DNA of 64,000 nucleotides from Limanda limanda. Its lineage: Eukaryota; Chordata; Actinopteri; Pleuronectiformes; Pleuronectidae. Positions 12,001-23,410 of the stretch are shown piece by piece. Where the stretch lies: positions 6,403,274 to 6,467,273 of the forward strand of contig NC_083642.1 of NCBI RefSeq assembly GCF_963576545.1. The letters are read 5' to 3'. The notes under the pieces are model-generated. The model searched no databases. It was not told where the DNA came from and worked only from the letters and a program-made list of their open reading frames with translations. How positions within the stretch are numbered: the first letter of the stretch is position 1; every line of letters starts with the position of its first letter. Position numbers and translations under genes: made by a program.

Positions 12001-15000
12001 AAACACCTCCTGTGTTGTGAAGGTCAATCATGAGCATCTTGAGTCACGCAGCGGACAGCTCTGCAGTACTGGGTGTGTACTTCCAAAAACACAAATTCAA
12101 AATATCCAATCAGTCGCCAGCTTGAATTGATCGGCGCCCAAAATCCATCCGTCTCCAGTTTTCAGTTTCTCGAGTGATCTTTTTTGTTTTTTCATCCTGA
12201 GCGTGATGGTGCTTTGTGTGGCTGCTGCATGGTTGTGGACACCTGCGTTGGGAGGAGGAGGAGAGTGGAGAACAAGGATGGGTGGGGGGGGGTGGGGTTC
12301 ATACGTGTCACTATATGTTTGAAACCAAGCATTGCAGACAGATCATGGTGAGCGTCCATCAGTCCAATCTCATTCGATTTCAAGTGATTCATCCACTTCA
12401 TCTTCACGTCTTTCTTTCTGTTGGTTTATCTGCCACCTTTGCAAGAACAGGAACAGTCATTAGATTAATTTTTTTTATTAATTCCAGTTGCAGTTTTATT
12501 TTTATTTTTGGCTTCAGCTCATTGCTAACGATGCGGCTGCCTGCTTGTTTGAATGTGTGCATGTTTGCATTTTTTTGAGGGGATGTTATTTTTTATAAGT
12601 TGGATGACAAGAACAGGACCAATGACAGACTGGGGGGGGTTAATATAGGTGATGAGCCCATGCATAGATATATATAAAGACTCGATGTCTCATTGACGGA
12701 GCCGGACGTCACCACATGGCGGCCATCTTGCCAGAGGTTGCTCGCTAAATCTATGAGCCCATGGGCCAGATGCAGACGGGTCCCATTAGGTAGTGTGGGC
12801 CGGGAGGTGTGTGTAATTCTGTTGTTCCCTCTGTTTCTGCTGGGCAACGTTAGACTGAAGGAGGAGGTAGTCCCAGGACACTGGGGGAACTGGTAAGCCT
12901 GCTAACCCCCCCCCCTCCTCTGCTGCTCTCTCTCTCTCTGTCTCTCTGTTTAGCCATTGATTATTTCTCCATCCCTCTTTTCTCCACCTATTTTACTGTA
13001 GTTCTTGAGATTATTTTTTTTCCCTCTCCGCCCATCCCATGCGTCTCCCTTCGTCCGTTTGTCTCCTGTGTGTGACTCTCCCTCTCTGCACCTCGGGGGG
13101 GCATTCATACTGTGCTGGGGGGTGCATGACGCAGGATGATCACTCCAAGGCTTGTGGCTATCATTCCCACAGACAGGGGGCGATCATGCACCACTCTACC
13201 CAGTACTGTTGGGCTCAGTGAGGAAGTGGGAGTGATGGAGGAATATTTGATTTTGCAACAACATGGTACACCTCCATCAGTTTCCCACCAGCAGCACTGA
13301 CACGTGACACAAACCTCTACTTTTAAAACTAAAGTGACAATGTGTAGATAATAAGAGTTGTGTTATTCTACACTGTGCACAAAGTGCTGTGTAGCAGTGT
13401 CTCTCTGGTGCGGGTGTATCATGTTTGTATTTCTAATCTGTGAATGTTTCGGTGTTTTCCACGAGCATCAGATGAAAGTCGATGGGATTAGATGCTGCAG
13501 GTGGATTTTGGGGAAACAAACCTTTGAGTTTAATTTCGTTTGCCCTTGACTGTTGACTCTTGATAAACTGCATAAGAAAATAATTAGTCACACCTTAAAC
13601 AAAATGTGCACCAAATAACATTTATACACATATATATATAACAACAAAGACGCTGCCTGTTTGTGTCTTCAGTCGTTCATGAAGGCTTCAATAAGCTTTT
13701 GCAATATATTTTGTTTAACGTGTGACCTTCTGCCTCCTTATTGATCAGTAATAAAAATCCAGCTGTTTCTGAAGCAGCTGCAGGTGATGTAGCTGTGTCT
13801 CAATTCCGGGGCTTCATCCTTCAGAGGACGCAGACCACCCGACCCACGTAGACCACCTCCTGGTCCGGTCTACAGAGGACGTCTGTGATCGGATTTGAAT
13901 GTCCAACATTAGTTTTTCAGTCGAGTTGTAGTGTGATACCCAAGCATTGGACGTCTCGTTACTTGCCAGCGAAATTACGTCTTTGAAAAACAGTTTGTTC
14001 CAAAAGCGCAATGAAATCTAGAAATTAGTACATAAAGCATTAAGTACTCAAAAGGCACTTCTGGCAAGAATGAGTGTTATAATGTGGGAAATATATTTAA
14101 ATGTGTTTAATTACTATATATTATCTCACCTCAATATTAACAGCTATGTACCACTTCAGATTGTCCAAAAGATTTCCTTGTTCTTTCATTCTCTTATTCA
14201 TACAGATGACATTGGTACTCAAATATATAACAGTCTATCTACATTTAATTGTAAAATACACTATTATAAAGTTAGTGGGGCAAGGAAGGATCCACCTGTT
14301 GGAGCCTTTGTTTGTCGGGGATGAGAAGACGAAGTTGTTAACTGCATTTGAAGGAGCCTTCAAATCAAACAGTTTAGTCACGCCGCTGAGATGCAAACAG
14401 TTTTCAAATGCAGCCTCTGAAAGATTCTGCTCCTGGATTGAGACCCAGCTTGTGTATTTGTAGTTGATTGTGTTTGTATTTCAGGAGGAGAAGCTAAAGT
14501 GTTTTGTTTCCACCTCTCAACAGGAAGCCGAAGCAGTGGATCCAACCCCAGTGCAGGCAAAGGCAGACGCTCCTCCCCACAGGAGAAGGGTCAGAGGTCA
14601 ACATGCGGCGAGTCAGAGCCCGCCGTCCGCGGAGGGAGGCGCGTAGACAGGTCCGCCAGCCAGATCAGCCACCACAGCCACGCCCACTCCAGCCAGATAA
14701 GCCATCACAGCCACGCCCTCTCCAGCCAGAGCCACGCCCTCTCCAGCCACAGTCACGCCCGGTCAAGCCTCAGCCACAGCCAGTCCCACAGGAGCCACCA
14801 TCACTCACAGAACAGCCACGCCCCCTTCACCTACAGCCACGCCCCCTTCACCAAGCCCGCCGCGCCAGGCTCCTGTGCGCAGAGCGAGCGGAGCCACGCC
14901 TCCTCCTACGGCCCCCCCGGCTTGCCTCCTCCCTATTGTCTGGCCCGTCTGGCCCCCAAGACCTCGGTCAGCAGCAGCACGCCCCCCGGAGCCCCCCCCG

Positions 15001-15101
15001 GGAGAGAGTTAGCGTCCGTTCCTCCCGAGCTCACCGCCAGCCGCCAGTCCTTCCAGCACGCCATGGGCAACCCCTGTGAGTTCTTTGTTGACATCATGTG
15101 A
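2021..15101 (+). CDS. dvl1: Dishevelled segment polarity protein 1 (partial; PDZ, DEP and C-terminus)
   Basis: Cytoplasmic Wnt signal transducer: it links Frizzled to Axin through DIX, PDZ and DEP domains. Twelve visible exons: 2021-2139, 6073-6211, 6908-7001, 7134-7203, 7314-7453, 7920-7996, 9388-9455, 9576-9653, 9746-9880, 10489-10656, 11538-11753, 14524-15101 (stop 15099-15101). All junctions are GT-AG and phases close, giving 626 residues. In order: [14 protein letters not shown] basic region; acidic/serine linker; KRRRRRHK cluster; PDZ (about residues 131-221, with [16 protein letters not shown]); DEP (about 285-357, GADVVDWLY); proline-rich region; serine/histidine-rich tail; terminal CEFFVDIM. 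The [20 protein letters not shown] segment and CEFFVDIM end fit DVL1 better than DVL2/3. The N-terminal DIX exons lie off the left edge. Compared with remembered human DVL1, the serine-rich PDZ-DEP linker is much shorter. Confidence 0.95.
3868..3951. repeat. (CA)n microsatellite
   Basis: About 84 bases of uninterrupted CA/AC dinucleotide in a dvl1 intron. It is preceded by sequence with CCCCAC words that resembles another block at 16400-16690, suggesting one interspersed fish repeat family that carries a CA tail. Confidence 0.98.
4099..4274 (+). promoter_or_regulatory. Candidate internal TATA promoter plus alternative first exon of dvl1
   Basis: A palindromic E-box-containing word GGTCACATGACC (about 4099-4110) precedes a TATA box CATATAAAGC (TATAAA at 4125-4130). 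A GC-rich initiator-like stretch follows, and a perfect-looking donor CAG|GTAAAG ends at 4274. This is the architecture of a promoter with a noncoding first exon. If spliced to the exon at 6073, the first in-frame ATG with a strong context (GGCCATGG, about 6124-6131) would start a Dvl lacking DIX. This is inference; transcript data would decide. Confidence 0.4.
8220..8430. repeat. Probable interspersed fish repeat fragment
   Basis: The wording (TTGTCCAATTTCCATGACAT, then GGGTATGACCCAAGAAAGAA) resembles a widespread teleost repeat also suggested at about 8940-9080 (inverted sense), 20860-21330 and 23430-23490. Assignment is from memory of the motif style, not a search. It lies in the 1.4-kb dvl1 intron between the exons ending 7996 and starting 9388; the rest of that intron shows nothing recognisable. 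Confidence 0.4.
9949..10207 (+). mobile_element. tRNA-derived SINE
   Basis: The head reads GGGCGGTTGTGGCTGAGGGG (A-box-like) followed by GGCGGTTCGATCTC (B-box-like GGTTCGATC), the internal pol III promoter layout of a tRNA-derived SINE. The 3' end AAGCGCTTTGAGTGGTCATC and AAAAGCACTTTATAAATACA is the LINE-like tail common in fish SINEs. It is inserted in the dvl1 intron between the linker/DEP-start exon and the main DEP exon. It is not a functional tRNA: no cloverleaf 3' half is visible. Confidence 0.85.
10437..10486 (+). repeat. (TG)n tract abutting a dvl1 splice acceptor
   Basis: A (GT)n run with two short interruptions reaches directly to the CAG acceptor of the DEP exon at 10489, so the polypyrimidine tract is largely replaced by UG repeats in RNA. 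UG repeats bind CELF and TDP-43 proteins (known), so this acceptor could be splicing-regulated (inference). Confidence 0.85.
10716..11501. mobile_element. Non-autonomous hAT-like element (MITE family A)
   Basis: The ends are inverted: TAGGGTTGCAAAATTCC on the left and the complement of TAGGGTTTCGGGAAACTTTCC on the right, sharing an internal AAACTTTCCATGGGAA block. Flanks are ATAAGGAT (10708-10715) and TTAAGGAT (11502-11509), an 8-bp target-site duplication with one mismatch, the hAT signature. A minisatellite of GGGAATATAC/GGGAATTAAC units lies inside the left end. No transposase frame is present. The right end lies 36 bases before the dvl1 exon at 11538. A partial second copy lies at 32437-32645 in opposite orientation. 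Confidence 0.85.
11754..14523. other. dvl1 last intron, 2.8 kb
   Basis: It starts with a (GGA)n tract just inside the donor. A block at about 12640-12800 (TATATATAAAGACTCGATGT, CATGGCGGCCATCTTG) reads like an interspersed fish repeat, but this is uncertain. A block at 13095-13215 with balanced composition is open in one frame ([20 protein letters not shown]) and could be an alternative exon or a conserved element, though I see no convincing splice pair. The rest is AT-rich and featureless. Confidence 0.45.
14664..14860 (+). repeat. Coding tandem repeat in dvl1: Ser/His-rich tail
   Basis: Irregular repeats built on AGCCACGCC encode Ser-His-Ala, Ser-His-Ser and Leu-Ser-Ser words ([15 protein letters not shown], then SHAPFT twice) within the last dvl1 exon. 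The array stays in frame, so indels of whole units would alter only the length of the C-terminal tail. The +1 frame is also open across it and reads as Pro-Arg-Pro-Leu-Gln repeats. Confidence 0.85.
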
Positions 15102-16860
15102 CAGGACAGTGCCTTGAAAACTCATCGAGCACAAAACAATCCTCCACCAACCCGCCCCTCCCTCTAAGATCTGTTCTGTCTCCAAGTTCCGAATGTAGAC
15201 GCTGACTCGGCCTCCACCTCCACCCCCCCCCCGCTGTCTGTCTTTCCCTCTGATGTCCACACAAAGGACTGAGCACAGCTGGGGGGGGGAGTCCTTTCAC
15301 ACTTACAACCACGGGTCCTCGGCGACTGGAAACCCTCTTTTGTATTGACGTGACGTGTACAGTTTGTGAAACGGTGAATTCAATGTGGTGATTCTTTAAA
15401 GCTGCAGACATGCTCTCCAGGGGGTCTGCGAGACCTTTAAGAGGTCCGGGGCCTGGATCTCAATCCCCAGGACCCAGACCGAAAACCTTCAACCCGCACT
15501 TAAGTACTTTTTGATTTTCTGGGATCCTTGGACTCGGACTGGATCTCTCCTGACTCAGATAGCCAAACATTTTTTTACTCTTTTCACTGAACCTGTTTCG
15601 GCCTCTTTTCCTTTCTGGTGTGGCACTGCCACCGGTTTATTTAAGTTCTTCACCTGCCAAGACTTCAACAAGGGAGGCCCCCCCCCGCAGCCAGTTTAAC
15701 TAGGCTGCCTCTTGCATGACTGTCTCAACTGCTTTAAAGAAAAGACGTTTTATGAATACATTTTGTTTTTAAAGTATTACCATTGTTGTGGAGGGGAGGC
15801 GTTACCTCTTGCCAAACGTTCTAAAGGAAAGGAAGAATCCGTACACTGGATAAAAATTTTTGATGTTATTTATGTGCCCATGTTGCGTTGATGGTGTCAT
15901 ACTTTGTCTACTTCGACTGACTGACAGACAATCAGACATCACCCTTTGTGAACCAGTGGCCAGTTGTGCCCACTGTCCTAGCTGTTCTTTGTCGAATGTA
16001 TCGTTATTCCTGTCGGTGATTAAACCCTGACGCTCCGGACAGTTCGGTTCAAACACTTCTACGTGAGCCAATCAACAAACGTACAGGATTGCAAACAGTG
16101 GACGCCCACCACAGCAGGGTTGGCGTGAGATAGAACCAGTTTGCTTTTCAAGCATCATCGTCGTGACTCTTTCGAGTGTGAGCTTCGGAGAAACAAAAGT
16201 TACAAAGCCAAAGCCTCACGTTGTGTATGATGGACATTTGGAAGCTGTTTGTGATGTAAATCTCCTCATGATTGACTTCAGACACTTCTCATTTTCGCGA
16301 GTTCCAAGTGACTTTAAGGGGAGTCCTGGCCTTCAGACGCTCATATCCTTGTAAAACAATGGAAAACCCCTGTTGTATCTACCTAAAACATAGAAAACAA
16401 GAAGGAAAACACACACATACACACACATGTTGCTCTTTCTATTGTTGTGAGGACACTCATTTGACATAATGCATCCCCTGGATCTGTACACTAACCATAA
16501 CCATCACACATATATGCCTAACTCCTCCCCCTGCCATTAACTTAATTCTAACCTAAACCGTAAAACCAAACTCGGCACCGAAGTTGTGAGGACCGGCCAA
16601 AATGTCCCGAAATGTCCCCACAACGATTGTTTCCAGCCAGTATTTGTCCACACAACCATAGGAAGACATGTCCACACACACACACACAAACACACACACA
16701 TTCTAGCACTTTTCCATTTTTTTCTCTCCCTCCCTTTAGTATGAAACACTGTTTGCAATCAAAAGCTTTCTCTTTAATTTTGTTTCTTTACAAAAGAAGA
16801 ATAAATTGTACATAGAAATTTATTATATATATGAATAAAAGTATATATGTTCAACATTTG
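15102..16860 (+). terminator. dvl1: dvl1 3' UTR and poly(A) signals
   Basis: Sequence after the dvl1 stop shows no genes. AATAAA occurs at 16800-16805 and again at 16834-16839, suitable for the end of a 3' UTR of about 1.75 kb. A CA-containing TCCCCAC-type repeat lies inside at about 16400-16690. The true cleavage site could be earlier; only transcript ends would tell. Confidence 0.6.
16400..16690. repeat. TCCCCAC-type fish repeat with CA microsatellite edges
   Basis: Two CA-rich edges (about 16409-16428 and 16675-16700) bracket a block with GTTGTGAGGACACTC and its near complement GTGAGGACC...TGTCCCCACAAC, giving an inverted layout. It is similar in wording to 3450-3860. I interpret it as one non-autonomous repeat family; no coding content. 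Confidence 0.55.
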
Positions 16861-19202
16861 GATGCATTTTCAGTGATAATCACCTGGATGTTAACTGAAA
16901 TCTGAAAAAATACACTTTTCTCCCCTTTTTAGGTTGGGCCACTAGATGGAGACATCAAATCTCTCATTCATTTGTATGTTCCTGTTTTGAGTGTTTTTTA
17001 TAAAAGTATAAAACTGTGTTTTGGAAATCACCTTGGTCAGTAAATGCCAAATTCAATTAGGCCTTAGTATATTGAATGTATGACGCATCCAAGTGGGTGT
17101 TTGTGAGGAGTCACTGAGTGGGAGGGTACGTTGTTGAACTTTCAGACGCGTCTTAAAATGTCAGGTGAACTGTAAAACATATTTGTTATATCCCCGGAGC
17201 CATAAATGTGTCAGCGCCTCGGCGGTGGCTTTCGTACAGTTCACACCCTTCAGTGGAACTTCCGAGCACCACCTGCTGCGTGTACTTTCCCAGTGGGCTG
17301 CTGTTACTCTCAGCAGGCCTGACTGTATGTCAGTACCCACACAGACCCCGCTCGGCTTGACCCACCAACCACAGACGCTTGCGTCAGTCGTCCTTTGAGT
17401 CGCTGAAGGTGACGCCCCCACGCTCCCCCGCACGAGAGCACGCATTGTTGGAGGCTAGTCAGGAAGTAAGTGACGTCAGAGCCTTACGAAGCTCTTGAGA
17501 CTCGCGTCTGCAGAGGCAGATTAGAAAAAAGTATAATGCAGAAGAAGCAGCCTGGAGCCGTCGCCTCCGATCCTGACGTCGGCCACTGGTGGAGTTTGAC
17601 TCTCATTGAGAGCTGATGTCAACCTACATCAAATACACACACACACTCATTTACCAGCAGAATAATGATCATCTCCTTACGGAACATCTCAAAAGTATTT
17701 CCAGATTCTTTATGTTAATGGGGCTGTCGGGGTTTACGTTTCTTCAGAGCTGGATTTTTAGTTTAGAGGGAGGAAGAAGGGGAAGTGTGGGAAGTGTTTC
17801 TTGGTCGAGGCCGTGTGGGCACACAAGGTTCTGACATCACTGTGTCTCGAGACGTGCGTCTGCTCGTAGAGTAGGTCGATCAATGGTTGCTTTTTAACTG
17901 ATCTAAAGTTTAGCATTTCTTCAGCACCGGCTGGAGGTGAACCTGCGTCCATCATTCACAGGAGATCACACCAGGTCACCAGGGTTACAGAGAGCAGAAG
18001 ACATTCAGGGTGGAGGAGTGGGAATGAAAAGTGGAGGATACCGAGCATGTTCAGCTCCAGGAAGCACACAGCTCTGTAATTAGGTTTCTAGTCCTGACTG
18101 GATGCCAGGTCATCGATATCCTCAAATAGCCTTGAAGAAGTCATCTTGATAAAAGGTCATTTATTGTCTCATCGTTACTCATCAACATAGCCGGGAAACT
18201 CCAGTTAACCTTGAACCCATTCCACTGAAGCTACTTAAATGTTTAATGACAATAATAACTTGAAAATTCCAAAAGATTATCATGTTTCACTTTTGATTTC
18301 AGTTTCCTTATGCTCCGGGCTTCCTCGTGGTTTCCTTTCACGGGGGGATGAAAAGACTTAATCACCAGACCAATAACAACAGGTGGTGAGGGCAAGGATG
18401 GGAATTTTTAAAACTTTTCTAAACAAGCTCATGACATGCCTGACTTGGGTGACTCAGCAGGATAAGTATTATTTGTGACCGGAAGCCTTCGTTGGAACTA
18501 TAACAATGACCTTTGGATGTGCTTTGAGTGTCTATTGTTTATCGTTGAATGCCTCCTCTGATATAAAGATAGAGATTTCCACAGAAAGTCCGTCCCAACA
18601 CGTTTAAGCTTTGTTCACTAAGCCACTCGATTCAAACTTGAATGCGGGTTCAAACTTGTCAAATTACATCAAATTAAACTGCAGTGAAGTTTAATTATAA
18701 GTTAAAGTACCGTTACTTTACCTTTGGTAACCTCAGCAACAGAAAAACAAATGTTGAGTTACATATGATGTCTGTTAAAGTATCAAAATTTAAAAGCATT
18801 TTCTCTGGGTTGGTTGCACTTTTCCAAAGAAGTTTAGTTCAGTGCTTAATCAACAACTGGCATTAGTGAAATGTGCAATTATTGATAAAGTAATTTAAAT
18901 TTATAAAGTATATTTTAAAAAGTAATGGAACTGCAAATATACTTATTTTGATTTACACATTTGTGGAATGTTATCTTTGCCAGACACACCTTTGTGTTCT
19001 ACAGTGGTGTAAAAGGATTAAACACTTTTACTTCTCCTAAATCTGGACAAGTTGGAACATGTGTAGCATGTCGCCGACGGCAACAAGACCATGTTGTATT
19101 ATAAAGCTCTAAATAAGTACTTAATGGGGAAAACAGCTGTTTAAAAAAAATGAATATTATATTATATAATATTTAATATAGTTAAATAAAGCTCCATTTG
19201 TA
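16861..19202. other. Intergenic, dvl1 to tnfrsf9
   Basis: No gene found. A GC-richer stretch at 17080-17600 contains CACCC/GACGCCCCC words and could be regulatory. From 18650 to 19200 the DNA is AT-rich. No recognisable element or RNA gene. Confidence 0.5.
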
Positions 19203-19229
19203 TAAGAATATCTCTCTATCTCTCTCTCT

Positions 19230-19295
<66 letters not shown>

Positions 19296-19300
19296 TTCTT
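19203..19300. repeat. (CT)n microsatellite
   Basis: About 98 bases of TCTC with occasional C or T slips, located some 320 bases upstream of the tnfrsf9 start codon, possibly within its proximal promoter region. Confidence 0.95.
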
Positions 19301-19621
19301 TCAGACACGCCCACCTGGGGGATAAATGAAGGGTGAATAGAAAGCTCGGGGTTACTCATGTTTCTGAATGAGCAGGCTATAGCACAGAGATAATTTCTTT
19401 ACGGGACATCACAGCCTAATGTATTTAGCTTAAGAATAATGTCAAGAAACTTAATGTATGTTTAGATTGAACGTGCAGATTTAAAGGAACAGAAAACTAG
19501 GAGCCATAAATAATAATAATAAGAAGAAGATAGCTGGGAAAGTTCTTGGATTGAAGTCCCTCACGATCTCCCTGAAGCCTGAGGAGCATCCTTGACTAAA
19601 GACGTGACGGCTGACATCAGA

Positions 19622-22189
19622 ATGGCTGCGATCCTGCAGCTGATGGGTTTCTCTCTGCTCATGCAGGGATGTCTGAGCAGCGTTGGACACACGAGCTGCA
19701 AGACATGGTCCCAAGATGGAAATACTTTTTGCTGTCATGCCTGTCAACCAGGTAGGTCATCGAGATCTTGAGTTTTTTAAGACTCCACTGTAGATGTAGA
19801 CCTAATATATTTATAGAATTGTCTGAGATAGCTGCTGTTTTAGTTGCATTTAAAAGGTTTAAAAATAGGGAAAGAACAACAAGACAGAGTTCCTTTCTTC
19901 AGAAAACCAGCTCTTATGAAATAATGTTACAAGTTGTGTGTGTGTGTGTAATAATAATTTATTCCAGTTCCTCTGTGGTGGTTTCCTGTCACCAAATTTA
20001 GTTTCTGTGGTTTTTCAGCTAATACCACAACAAAGAGAGAAGACAGGGATGATGCAACTGATTGATACTAATCAGGAGCAGTGACTTTCTACTGTTTAGT
20101 TCAAGTATCATTACGTGTTTTGTGTTTTTAAAGCTTTCCTGTGCCTGTATCTCATCGTTCATTACCATCGTGTTACCAGACCTGTTACATCATTGAAGGA
20201 TCTAATCTCAGTGTGTGTGTGTGTGTGTGTGTGTTTGCAGGACACCGCATGGTCAACCGCTATGGTCCGACGCTGGGAGATCTTTGCACCCCTTGCGACT
20301 CCGGCACATTTACAACGGACCCTACAAAATTCAGTTGTGACCCGTGTACACAATGTGCAGGTATGTTAGTGTCACAACCACATTTTGTTTACAGCTTTAC
20401 AATTTCCAAATCCTATATAAAACAATTTTTTTGTCCACGTCTCTGTGCGTTCAGGGGCTCAGGTGAACAAGGAAGTTTGCACCCCCACAACTGACACAAA
20501 GTGCGGCTGTAAAAAAGGACTTCTCTGTGGGGACGGCAGCTGTTCCTTCTGTATCACTAAGTGTGACAAAGGGGAGGAGCCCACAAAGGATCGTAAGTAG
20601 AAACTACAGTTATTATCATATATATATATTTATATATATCTCGTCATATATTGAATCTGGGATGGACTTGTGAGGTGGATTGTTTGAATGTAGGTTTGGA
20701 TGTGTTCCGATTGTCTCGTTCAGTGTGTGATTCTCATGTGATGTGAAAGAGACGTGTATGTTGGACACTAGTGGGACTAGAAGACGTGTTTTCAGGTTGT
20801 CCATCTGTCCGTCTCATTCTGGTTGAACACGATATCTCAACATTGACTTGATTCGACTTTCGTGGTCAAGGTCACCGTGACCTCACAAACACCTTTTCTT
20901 TGCCCCGTGACCAATTAGAAATGCATCAATAGTACAAAGAAAACGCTTTACACAGAAAACATCAGGACGAGTACAATGCAGCATTTCAATATAAGTTTCT
21001 GAAATAAAAAACACTTTGTAAAACAAATAAAATCATTATAATTCATAACCGAGATCAACTTTGAGCATGTCATGCAAATCCAGTGAGTGAAAGAGTCCAA
21101 ACAAAGAAAACATTATATGATAAGTAATTCAGGATTAAAACATTTTTATCTTTTAACCTCCAGAACGCCTTGAGGGAATCTTTTCACATCTAGCACAAAT
21201 AGCAACTTCGACTGATTAGAATTTGGTGACCAAAGATAAAGGTCACATCTGGAAAAACAGTTATGCAAACTGAAACTGCACTGGTTGGCGGAGGCATTCA
21301 CCTGCAGAGCGATATTCTTAGTTTTAACTCCTTTTAGAGCATGGATTGCCTTATTTTTTTCTATATTTTAACGTGTTCAAAATAAATGGATTAATAAATA
21401 AATGAATGGCGGCTGTCTCTACAGGTTCCTGCAGACCGTGTCGAAATGGAACTTTCAACGACCAGGGCCATCAGATGTGTAAACCCTGGACAATCAAGTG
21501 AGAAATGCTTTGCTCTTTTGCTGTTGATTTACTGACAATCTGAATCCACCAAATTCACTGATATATTTCTATGTTTTTCCACAGGTGTCCAAAGCCAGGT
21601 CAATATATTCTGGACCAGGGAACTACGATTTCTGACATCACGTGTGCCGAAGTGTCAGTGAGTCCAGTGCACACTCTCAGCCGCCCAGGTGAGGTTCCAC
21701 TCTGTGCTCCTCAAGAAATCATTTTGGATCTGTTTTTTTCAGAGATCAGCTGTAATGTCTTGCTGTTCTGTTTCAGATACCACAGAGCACACATGGCCAC
21801 TGGTCATATCTGTGGTGACCAGTTTAGCTCTGACCAGCTTCATCATCATCGTCATCCTCACTGCGACGATGAAACATGTCCAGAAAAGAAAGAAGACACA
21901 AAAGGCCGTCCCAGAGACTATGATAATCCGAACCCCCACAGGTAAACACGATATTGAATTATCGACCACGAAGACATTATTGTGTTTGTGCTAATTGAGT
22001 TATTGTGATTATACAGGATGTTTATTAAGTTGTTCAGAAACACCCACAAATATATGTTTTTGTTTTGTTTCTTTAGATCATCCGCTGCCACTCAGAGTCG
22101 TAGCAGTGGAGTGCAGTTATCACGAGGCCGAGCAGGAGGAAGGCGGCAGCTCAGAGACGCTGGTGACCAGGGACCAGCTCCTCCCATGA
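19622..22189 (+). CDS. tnfrsf9: TNF receptor superfamily member, TNFRSF9 (4-1BB/CD137)-like
   Basis: Complete type I membrane receptor, likely a T/NK-cell co-stimulatory receptor for a TNF-family ligand. Exons: 19622-19751, 20241-20360, 20455-20592, 21425-21497, 21585-21688, 21777-21941, 22077-22189. All junctions are GT-AG, every exon except the fourth ends in phase 1 (the fourth in phase 2), and the total is 280 residues. Start chosen because [20 protein letters not shown] is a signal peptide. The ectodomain carries cysteine-rich repeats ([48 protein letters not shown]). The transmembrane helix is about [20 protein letters not shown]. The cytoplasmic tail is short, without a death domain, with an acidic HEAEQEEGG motif resembling a TRAF2-binding (S/A/T/P)xQE site, as in 4-1BB. 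Nearby uts2 and camta1 support TNFRSF9; another small TNFRSF (TNFRSF4/18) is the alternative. Confidence 0.85.
20213..20236 (+). repeat. (TG)n tract abutting tnfrsf9 exon 2 acceptor
   Basis: A (GT)n run followed by only TTTGCAG leads into the exon at 20241. As with two dvl1 exons, UG repeats sit where a pyrimidine tract is expected. Confidence 0.85.
20860..21330. repeat. Probable interspersed fish repeat in tnfrsf9 intron
   Basis: The stretch opens with GTGGTCAAGGTCACCGTGAC and ends with GCACTGGTTGGCGGAGGCAT, wording typical of an abundant teleost repeat whose other pieces appear near 8220, 8940 and 23430. It accounts for most of the 832-base intron before the exon at 21425. The family name is not known to me. 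Confidence 0.45.
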
Positions 22190-23089
22190 GAAGAAGCCAT
22201 CAAGAACAAGATGGGATCCTTCTCTTTGCTCCTGCTGTGGTTCGGAGGTGAACAACCCGGCTATCTTTGAAAACATCTGTTACCTCAGCAGAGATCAAGG
22301 TCAAACATTTGCTCAATAATTAAACCAGGAAACAATTTACGACAGGAAATGTGCACATGGGAGGAAGGGGAATTCATCATGTTCACTGTGTTTCCCCCGT
22401 CAGTCAATCTTGAAAGCTTAGCTGTTCCTGATATAGTCGTGGAAAGTCTTTAATGTTTAGATTTAGACACCAGATAAAAGGTAAAACAACATGTTATAAA
22501 AACCAAAGGAGCAAAGAACCCAAGCAACTTTTTTTAAATTATTTTTTAACTACTTTCAAACAAAGTAGTTGGACTGTGTGGAATGAGTTTAAATGAATTG
22601 TATTACTGTGGTATTTAAGTGGGCAGAGTGTGAACGTACAGTGCAGGTGGGAGTTCTGAAGCTGAGCCCACACGTTCCAAAACAGAAGTGTGACTTCAGG
22701 GCTCCACCTACAGTTACTATACCTCCTGTTTACTGCTGATTCTGTACATGTATGTCTGTTACTTTGTAGCAGCAGCAGGACGATGCTGTTGATCAAGATT
22801 TTTATGGAAGAGGTTGTTTTGTTCGCTGTGGTTTGTTTAGTTTATTTTCTAAAATTGATGGGGACTTTATTTTGTGATAAACTGTGTAAATGATAAGAAT
22901 GGCAGTCAGCAGGGAGCATTTCTCTGCTAAGGGCCAATGGAATTTTGATATTTATGTGGATCTACAACAAATGCCTTATTCTATCCAGAACAATTAGTTA
23001 TTCTCTGAGAAATCAACAAAAGTGTTAAAAAACTCCAACTCTCAGTGTTAAAGACGGTGAAAAAGGATTCCTGCTCCCTCCTCTCGATT

Positions 23090-23410
23090 CGTGGGAGAGG
23101 CGTTGGACTAGTGGCAGAAACTTGGACTATGGGCAGAAAAGGTCTCTGGTTAGAAACAACAACAAAAAGACAAACCTGGATTGATCTGTCCAAAAATCCA
23201 AGAGGATTCTCCCTACCCTGTCTAGTGCCCTTGAGCAAGGCACCTTACTCCCCCAACATCTGCTCCCCGGGCGCCGTACATGGCTGCTCACTGCTCTGTG
23301 TGTCCTGCACCAGATGGGTTAAAAGCAGAGGTTAAATTTCCCTCCTTGCATGAGTGTGCTTGTGTTTGGGACAAATAAATGTATCTTAATCTTAATCTCT
23401 ATCTTAATCT
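23090..23410 (+). mobile_element. Fish SINE with (TTAATC)n tail
   Basis: It contains GTGGCAGAAACTTGGACTAT, the characteristic CCCTTGAGCAAGGCACCTTA and CCCGGGCGCCGTACATGGCTG blocks, and ends in a run of TTAATC units after AATAAATGTATC. This is the layout of a tRNA-headed SINE family widespread in fish. It lies downstream of tnfrsf9. Confidence 0.75.

Noticed and set aside
13039..13221. Cys/His-containing open frame in a dvl1 intron
   Set aside because: The composition looks coding, but no convincing acceptor/donor pair joins it to the dvl1 frame and the product is not recognised; kept only as a note in the intron entry.
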